Assembly: GCF_013410405.1 (NCBI RefSeq)
Contig: NZ_JACCFK010000002.1
Span: 62,001-126,000 of the forward strand
Length of the DNA stretch: 64,000 bases
Source: Amycolatopsis endophytica
GTDB lineage: Bacteria > Actinomycetota > Actinomycetes > Mycobacteriales > Pseudonocardiaceae
Direction of reading: 5' to 3'
Made by a program: the position numbers and the translations under genes
The notes under the pieces: generated by a model
What the model was told of the DNA's origin: nothing
The model's database searches: none
The model's input: the letters and a program-made list of their open reading frames with translations, nothing else
Shown: piece after piece, positions 59,924-64,000 of the stretch
Layout of the letters: each line of letters opens with the position of its first letter
Position numbering within the stretch: the first letter of the stretch is position 1

Positions 59924-60634
59924 CTACGTCAGCGCATCAGCCAGTTCACCGAAGCTCGTCACCGAAAGATCGGCTTCGACGTCGCGGTCGGCTTCCTGGT
60001 GCGGCCCCTTTTCCCGTGGCCGTTCCAGGAACGCGGTGCGCAGCCCGGCGGCGCGGGCGCCGTTGAGGTCCCAGCCGTGCGCGGCGACCATCAGCACCTC
60101 GTGCGGCGCCACGTCCAGCAGACCGGCCGCGGTGCGGTAGACCTCCGCGGCCGGCTTGTACGTGCGGGCCAGCTCGGCCGAGAGCACGCAGTCGAACGGC
60201 AGCGACGCGGCTTTGATCAGGTTCGTCATCAGGGCGAACCCGCCGTTGGACAGCGCCGCCACGACGTAGCGCGACCGCAGCCGCGCCAGGCCCTCGGCCG
60301 AGTCGGGCCAGGCGGGCAGCCGGTGCCAGGCGCGGACCAGCCGGGTCCGGGCGTCCTCGTCGAGGGACACGCCGTGTTCGCCGAGCAGGGCGTCCAGCGA
60401 CTCGCGGTGCAGCGTGTCCAGGTAGGCCCAGTCCCGTTCACCGGTCTGGACCCGCCGCATCGACGGCAGGTACCGGCCGCGCCACGCGGAGGCGAACTCG
60501 CCCGCGTCCAGCGTTACGCCGTGTTCGCCGAACACGTCCGCCACCTGATCGCGCACCCCGCTGTACCAGTCCACAGTGGTGCCGAAGACGTCGCACGCGA
60601 TCACCCTGATGCCTTCGCCGCTGAAGTCGCTCAT
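59924..60634 (-). CDS. haloacid dehalogenase type II (HAD superfamily)
   Basis: A 236-residue HAD hydrolase. Motif I is VIACDVFGTTVDW with the nucleophilic Asp, motif II LSNGG, motif III lysine in RTYKPAAEVYR, and motif IV near VLMVAAHGWDLNGARAAGLR. This matches L-2-haloacid dehalogenases, whose natural substrates are often unknown. The ATG overlaps the stop of the cupin regulator gene (ATGA), so both form one operon. Confidence 0.9.
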   Translation of the reverse strand: MSDFSGEGIRVIACDVFGTTVDWYSGVRDQVADVFGEHGVTLDAGEFASAWRGRYLPSMRRVQTGERDWAYLDTLHRESLDALLGEHGVSLDEDARTRLVRAWHRLPAWPDSAEGLARLRSRYVVAALSNGGFALMTNLIKAASLPFDCVLSAELARTYKPAAEVYRTAAGLLDVAPHEVLMVAAHGWDLNGARAAGLRTAFLERPREKGPHQEADRDVEADLSVTSFGELADALT

Positions 60635-61239
60635 GATCCCGATTCTGCCCCGCCTGCCCGCGGTCGCGCACGCACGTGCACCCGCTCGCCCTGCGGGCCG
60701 AACAGGCTGAGGATCTCCGCGGTCTCCGGGCCGGGGTTGCCGAACCAGTGCGGGGTGTGGGTGTCGAACTCGGCCGCCTCACCGGGGGTGAGGACGACGT
60801 CGTGCTCGCCGAGCACCAGCCGCAGGCGCCCGTTGAGGACGTAGAGCCATTCGTAGCCGTCGTGGATCTGCTGGTCGGGCTCCCGCGAGGGCCTGCCGGG
60901 CGGGTAGATCATCTTGTACGCCTGCAGCCCGCCGGGTCGCCGGGTCAGCGGCAGGATCGTGACGCCGCCGCGCACGATCGGGCGAGCGTGCACCCGCGGA
61001 TCGCCGGTGGCCGGGGCGCCGACCAGCTCGTCGAGTGTGACCTGGTGGACCTTCGCCAGCGGCAGCAGCAGTTCCAGCGTCGGCCGCCTGCCGCCGGACT
61101 CCAGCCGGGACAGTGTGCTCACCGAGATCCCGGTGGCGGCGGCCAGCTGGGACAGCGTCACCCGCCGCTGCCGTCGCAGCGCCCGCAGCCGCGGCCCGAC
61201 GGCGGCGAGCACTTCCGCCGGGATCTCCTCGTCGCTCAT
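60631..61239 (-). CDS. XRE-family regulator with C-terminal cupin domain
   Basis: A 202-residue regulator: helix-turn-helix (LRRQRRVTLSQLAAATGISV STLSRLESG) then a cupin (GYEWLYVLNGRLRLVLGEHD, FDTHTPHWFGN) that binds a small ligand or metal. Such proteins usually control the neighbouring catabolic gene, here the dehalogenase translated from the same mRNA. The ATG at 61239 follows a weak AGGATGA site; the gap to divergent glmS is 124 bases. Confidence 0.9.
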   Translation of the reverse strand: MSDEEIPAEVLAAVGPRLRALRRQRRVTLSQLAAATGISVSTLSRLESGGRRPTLELLLPLAKVHQVTLDELVGAPATGDPRVHARPIVRGGVTILPLTRRPGGLQAYKMIYPPGRPSREPDQQIHDGYEWLYVLNGRLRLVLGEHDVVLTPGEAAEFDTHTPHWFGNPGPETAEILSLFGPQGERVHVRARPRAGGAESGS

Positions 61240-61363
61240 CCCGTCATCCTGCCGCAGCGGAAAACGGACCCGGTCACGACGCGTCAGCAGCGGGAACCCG
61301 TAACGGCGACCGGCGGCCGGGCGACTTCGACAGCATTCGCCCCCGGGGAAGGGATGGCGTGCC

Positions 61364-63172
61364 ATGTGCGGAATCGTGGGGTACGTGGGACGGCGCCCTG
61401 CACTGCCGGTCCTGCTGGAGGGCCTGCGCAGGCTGGAGTACCGCGGCTACGACTCGGCGGGCGTCGCCCTCGCCCGCGACGGCAGGCTGCTGGTGCGCAA
61501 GGCCGCGGTGCGCGTCGCGGAGCTGACCCGGCTGACGGCGAACCTCGCGGGCAGCACCACCGGCATCGCGCACACCCGGTGGGCCACGCACGGTCCGGCC
61601 ACGGCGGCCAACGCCCACCCGCACACCGACTCCGGGCGCCGGATCGCCGTGGTGCACAACGGGATCGTCGAGAACGCGACCGCCCTGCGCGCCCAGCTCG
61701 CGGCCTCCGGTGTCCGGCTGGTGTCCGACACCGACAGCGAGGTGCTCGCCCACTTGATCGCCGCCGCGGCCGATCGCGGCGGGACGCTCACCGAAGCCGT
61801 CGGTACCGGGCTGGCCGAGGTCGAGGGCACCTACGGGCTGCTGGTCCTGGACGCCGAACGCCCGGACGTGCTGGTCGCGGCGCGTCATGGCAGCCCGCTG
61901 GTGCTGGGACTGGGCGATCACGAGATGTTCGTGGCCTCCGACGTCGCCGCGCTCGTGCGGCACACCCAGCAGGTGATCTACCTCGAGGACGGTGAGCTGG
62001 CCACGATCCGCGCCGACGGGTACGAGACCGGCGGCGCCGATCGCGAACCGGTCGTCGTGGACGACCTGCCCGGCGACTACGAGCTGGGCGGGTACTGCGA
62101 CTACATGGCGAAGGAGATCGCCGAGCAGCCCGAAGCGGCGCAGCGGGTGCTGCGCGGGCGCCTCGACGAACGCCTGGGCACCGCGAGGCTGGACGGTCTC
62201 CGGTTCACGGCGCGGGAACTGCGGGCCATCCGGCGGGTGAAGTTCCTGGGCTGCGGGTCGGCCTACTACGCCGGGCAGGTCGGCGCGGAACTGGTCGAGA
62301 CGCTGGCGCGGGTCCCGGCGGACGCCGAACCGGCCGCCGAGTTCCGCTACCGCAACCCGGTGGTGGACCCGCACTGTCTCTACGTCGCCGTCAGCCAGTC
62401 CGGCGAAACCGCGGACACGCTGGCCACGGTGGAGGAGCTGCGGCGCAAGGGCGGGCGCGTGGTCGGCGCGGTGAACGTGGTCGGCTCGGCGATCGCCCGC
62501 GAGTGTGACAGCGGGGTGTTCCTGCACGCCGGTCCGGAGATTTCGGTGGCTTCGACGAAGGCGTTCACGAACATGACGTTGTCGTTCGCGTTGCTGGCCC
62601 TGACCCTGGGCCGGGTGCGGGACCTGTCGCTGGGGGAGGGCAGGCGGATCGCGGCGGCCCTGGCGGCGCTGCCCGGGCTGATCGGCCAGGTGCTGGACGG
62701 CGAGGACCGGATCGCGACGCTGGCCGGGCGGTTCGCCGACGCCGAGCACGTGTTCTTCCTGGGGCGGGTCCGGGGCTGGCCGGTCGCGCGCGAAGGGGCG
62801 CAGAAGCTCAAGGAGATCTCCTACGTGCACGCCGAGGCCTACCAGTCCTCGGAGCTCAAGCACGGGCCACTGGCGCTGGTCGACGCGGCGATGCCCAGCG
62901 TGGTGCTGGTGCCCGGCGACGAACTGACCGCCAAGAACACCGGCACGATCGAGCAGATCAAGGCACGCGGCGGGCCGGTCGTCGCCGTCACCACGACGGA
63001 TCTGGTGCTGCCGCGCGCCGACGAGGTGGTCCGGATCCCGTCGGCGGGACCGGAACTGGACCCGATCCTGCTCACCATTCCGCTGCAGCTGCTGGCCTAC
63101 CACGTGGCGTGCAAGCTCGGCCGCGACATCGACAAGCCGCGCAACCTCGCCAAGAGCGTCACCGTCGAATAG
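61364..63172 (+). CDS. glmS: glutamine--fructose-6-phosphate aminotransferase (isomerizing)
   Basis: A 602-residue GlmS making glucosamine 6-phosphate for cell-wall synthesis. MCGIVGYVG exposes the N-terminal Cys nucleophile of the glutaminase domain, with THGPATAANAHPH and HNGIVEN following. The isomerase half has two SIS domains (VSQSGETADTLAT, SVASTKAFTNM) and the terminal DIDKPRNLAKSVTVE. Full length for the family. No ribozyme-like leader is seen in the short upstream gap. Its isolated place, away from glmM and ribosomal genes, could mean a second copy. Confidence 0.95.
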   Translation: MCGIVGYVGRRPALPVLLEGLRRLEYRGYDSAGVALARDGRLLVRKAAVRVAELTRLTANLAGSTTGIAHTRWATHGPATAANAHPHTDSGRRIAVVHNGIVENATALRAQLAASGVRLVSDTDSEVLAHLIAAAADRGGTLTEAVGTGLAEVEGTYGLLVLDAERPDVLVAARHGSPLVLGLGDHEMFVASDVAALVRHTQQVIYLEDGELATIRADGYETGGADREPVVVDDLPGDYELGGYCDYMAKEIAEQPEAAQRVLRGRLDERLGTARLDGLRFTARELRAIRRVKFLGCGSAYYAGQVGAELVETLARVPADAEPAAEFRYRNPVVDPHCLYVAVSQSGETADTLATVEELRRKGGRVVGAVNVVGSAIARECDSGVFLHAGPEISVASTKAFTNMTLSFALLALTLGRVRDLSLGEGRRIAAALAALPGLIGQVLDGEDRIATLAGRFADAEHVFFLGRVRGWPVAREGAQKLKEISYVHAEAYQSSELKHGPLALVDAAMPSVVLVPGDELTAKNTGTIEQIKARGGPVVAVTTTDLVLPRADEVVRIPSAGPELDPILLTIPLQLLAYHVACKLGRDIDKPRNLAKSVTVE

Positions 63173-63193
63173 TTATCCTAGTGCTAGGATAAC
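63172..63193. promoter_or_regulatory. PadR operator palindrome overlapping a leaderless promoter
   Basis: A perfect 10-2-10 inverted repeat, GTTATCCTAG (63172-63181) and CTAGGATAAC (63184-63193), starting at the last base of glmS. TAGGAT (63185-63190) fits a -10 box 8 bases before the PadR GTG, so the repressor site covers the promoter and start region. Autoregulation is almost certain by layout. Confidence 0.75.
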
Positions 63194-63197
63194 CAGC

Positions 63198-63728
63198 GTG
63201 ACGCCCGCCGAGCTGACCCTGCTCGGCCTGCTCGTGGAACGGCCACGGCACGGCTACGAGCTGGAGGAGGTCATCACCGCTCGCGGCATGCGCGAGTGGA
63301 CCGAGATCGGGTTCAGCTCCATCTACTACCTGCTGGGCCGGCTCCGCGACCGGGGCCTCATCGCCGAGGTGGACACCCCGCGGGCCGGGCGGGCCAGGGC
63401 ACGCAAGGTGTTCGGGCCCACCGAGGAGGGGCGGCGGGTGTGCGCGGCCGAGGCCGAGGCGGCCGTCGCGGAGCTGCGGCCGGTGTTCCCGCCCGTCCTG
63501 GTCGGACTGGCCAGTCAGCCCGTCATCCCGCCGGAGCGCCTCCGCGCCGCACTGTCCGAACGCGCCTCGGCGCTGGAGGAGCGCGCCGACGCCGTGCGCC
63601 GCGCCGCGGAACAACCGGGCGCTCCCGCGTTCGTGCGCGCCATCTTCGACTTTTCCCTGCACCAGCTGGACGCCGAACGGCGGTGGCTGGCCGGCTACCG
63701 CTCCACACTGGACGAAGGAGACGCCTGA
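63198..63728 (+). CDS. PadR-family regulator
   Basis: A 176-residue winged-helix regulator. The PadR domain is TPAELTLLGLLVERPRHGYE LEEVI, ending in the YYLLGRLRDRGLIAEVDTPR wing; a C-terminal helical dimer arm follows (RASALEERADAVRRAAEQ). The GTG at 63198 has no ribosome site and fits a leaderless mRNA. It lies two bases before a GyrI-like gene, which probably is its target and ligand-binding partner. Confidence 0.9.
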   Translation: MTPAELTLLGLLVERPRHGYELEEVITARGMREWTEIGFSSIYYLLGRLRDRGLIAEVDTPRAGRARARKVFGPTEEGRRVCAAEAEAAVAELRPVFPPVLVGLASQPVIPPERLRAALSERASALEERADAVRRAAEQPGAPAFVRAIFDFSLHQLDAERRWLAGYRSTLDEGDA

Positions 63729-63730
63729 CC

Positions 63731-64000
63731 GTGCGCCCCTACGACGTCAAACGCGAGCTGAACGCGCTCTACGCGCCGAAGAACACCGAGTGGGCGCTGG
63801 TCGAGGTGCCGGAGCAGCAGTTCCTCGCGATCGACGGCCATGGCGACCCCAACACCTCTCCCGACTACGCCCGCGCCGTGGAAGCGCTCTACGCGGTGGC
63901 CTACACGCTGAAGTTCGCGGTCAAACGTGGCGGCGGCCGGGAGTTCGTCGTGGCGCCACTGGAAGGGCTGTGGTGGGCCGACGACTACGCCGCCTTCACC
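63731..64000 (+). CDS. GyrI-like small-molecule-binding protein, 3'-partial
   Basis: The first 90 codons of a SbmC/GyrI-like domain protein (VRPYDVKRELNALYAPKNTE W, EQQFLAIDGHGDPNTSPDYA RAVEALYAVAYTLKF). The gene runs off the window. GyrI-like proteins bind hydrophobic compounds and are often paired with regulators; here the PadR gene ends two bases upstream. Its start is the GTG at 63731. Confidence 0.85.
   Translation, partial: MRPYDVKRELNALYAPKNTEWALVEVPEQQFLAIDGHGDPNTSPDYARAVEALYAVAYTLKFAVKRGGGREFVVAPLEGLWWADDYAAFT

Noticed and set aside
61274..63103. 609-codon open frame antisense to glmS
   Set aside because: Shadow of a highly conserved housekeeping gene; no recognisable protein features.
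1..64000. CRISPR array or complete insertion sequence
   Set aside because: No regularly spaced direct repeats and no transposase frame were found; the only recombinase is the tyrosine integrase.

Overview
The window is a GC-rich actinobacterial chromosome segment. Third-codon G/C is extreme, GTG starts are frequent and genes are often joined by 4-base ATGA/GTGA overlaps. Actinobacterial families (MSMEG_6728-type, DUF5313-type, PPOX/MSMEG_1061-type, DevR-like) point to Pseudonocardiaceae, probably an Amycolatopsis-like organism; that placement is inference from gene content, not a database match.

Layout. 1-3515: the 3' part of an acetoacetyl-CoA synthetase gene, then decayed genes (glutaryl-CoA dehydrogenase, CaiB/BaiF CoA-transferase, SnoaL-like). 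3516-11653: an accessory island with an esterase, a 5'-truncated RHS polymorphic toxin and its overlapping immunity gene, a tyrosine recombinase coupled to an AbrB-like gene, and tRNA-Leu(GAG). 11841-13720: EamA transporter and two small conserved genes. 13723-20056: a seven-gene carotenoid operon on the minus strand (crtI-crtB-crtYc-crtYd-crtT-crtU-Rieske) whose content predicts an aromatic, isorenieratene-type carotenoid; crtE is not in the window. 20211-24241: PEP mutase/isocitrate lyase-family enzyme, secreted GH43 protein, NAD kinase and small membrane proteins. 24311-34242: redox and detoxification genes with local MarR/TetR regulators, a DEAD-box helicase, esterases and an amidohydrolase. 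34351-39370: an AraC-type regulator beside an operon of Baeyer-Villiger-type monooxygenase, GMC oxidoreductase and acetoacetate-decarboxylase-like protein. 39371-41131: a tandem duplication of a small secreted chaplin-like gene with matching leader and terminator hairpins. 41139-49584: a membrane-embedded phospholipase, a large AAA/TPR ATPase, a Drr-type ABC exporter and an FMN reductase. 50315-57308: a DevR-like regulator, an aldo/keto reductase, an operon of histidine kinase, response regulator, NfeD and SPFH protein, then a CBS protein and an ion permease. 57673-64000: Nudix, VOC, azoreductase/HxlR, HAD/cupin regulator, glmS and a PadR/GyrI-like pair.

The least ordinary signals are: a 17-bp tandem duplication that puts two 5-codon mini-ORFs between crtB and crtYc; a TetR gene whose only well-placed start is CTG; two ~310-bp dispersed copies of a nested foldback repeat; the duplicated chaplin-like units; a palindrome CGTATA-N6-TATACG found twice; and the RHS toxin-immunity cassette.
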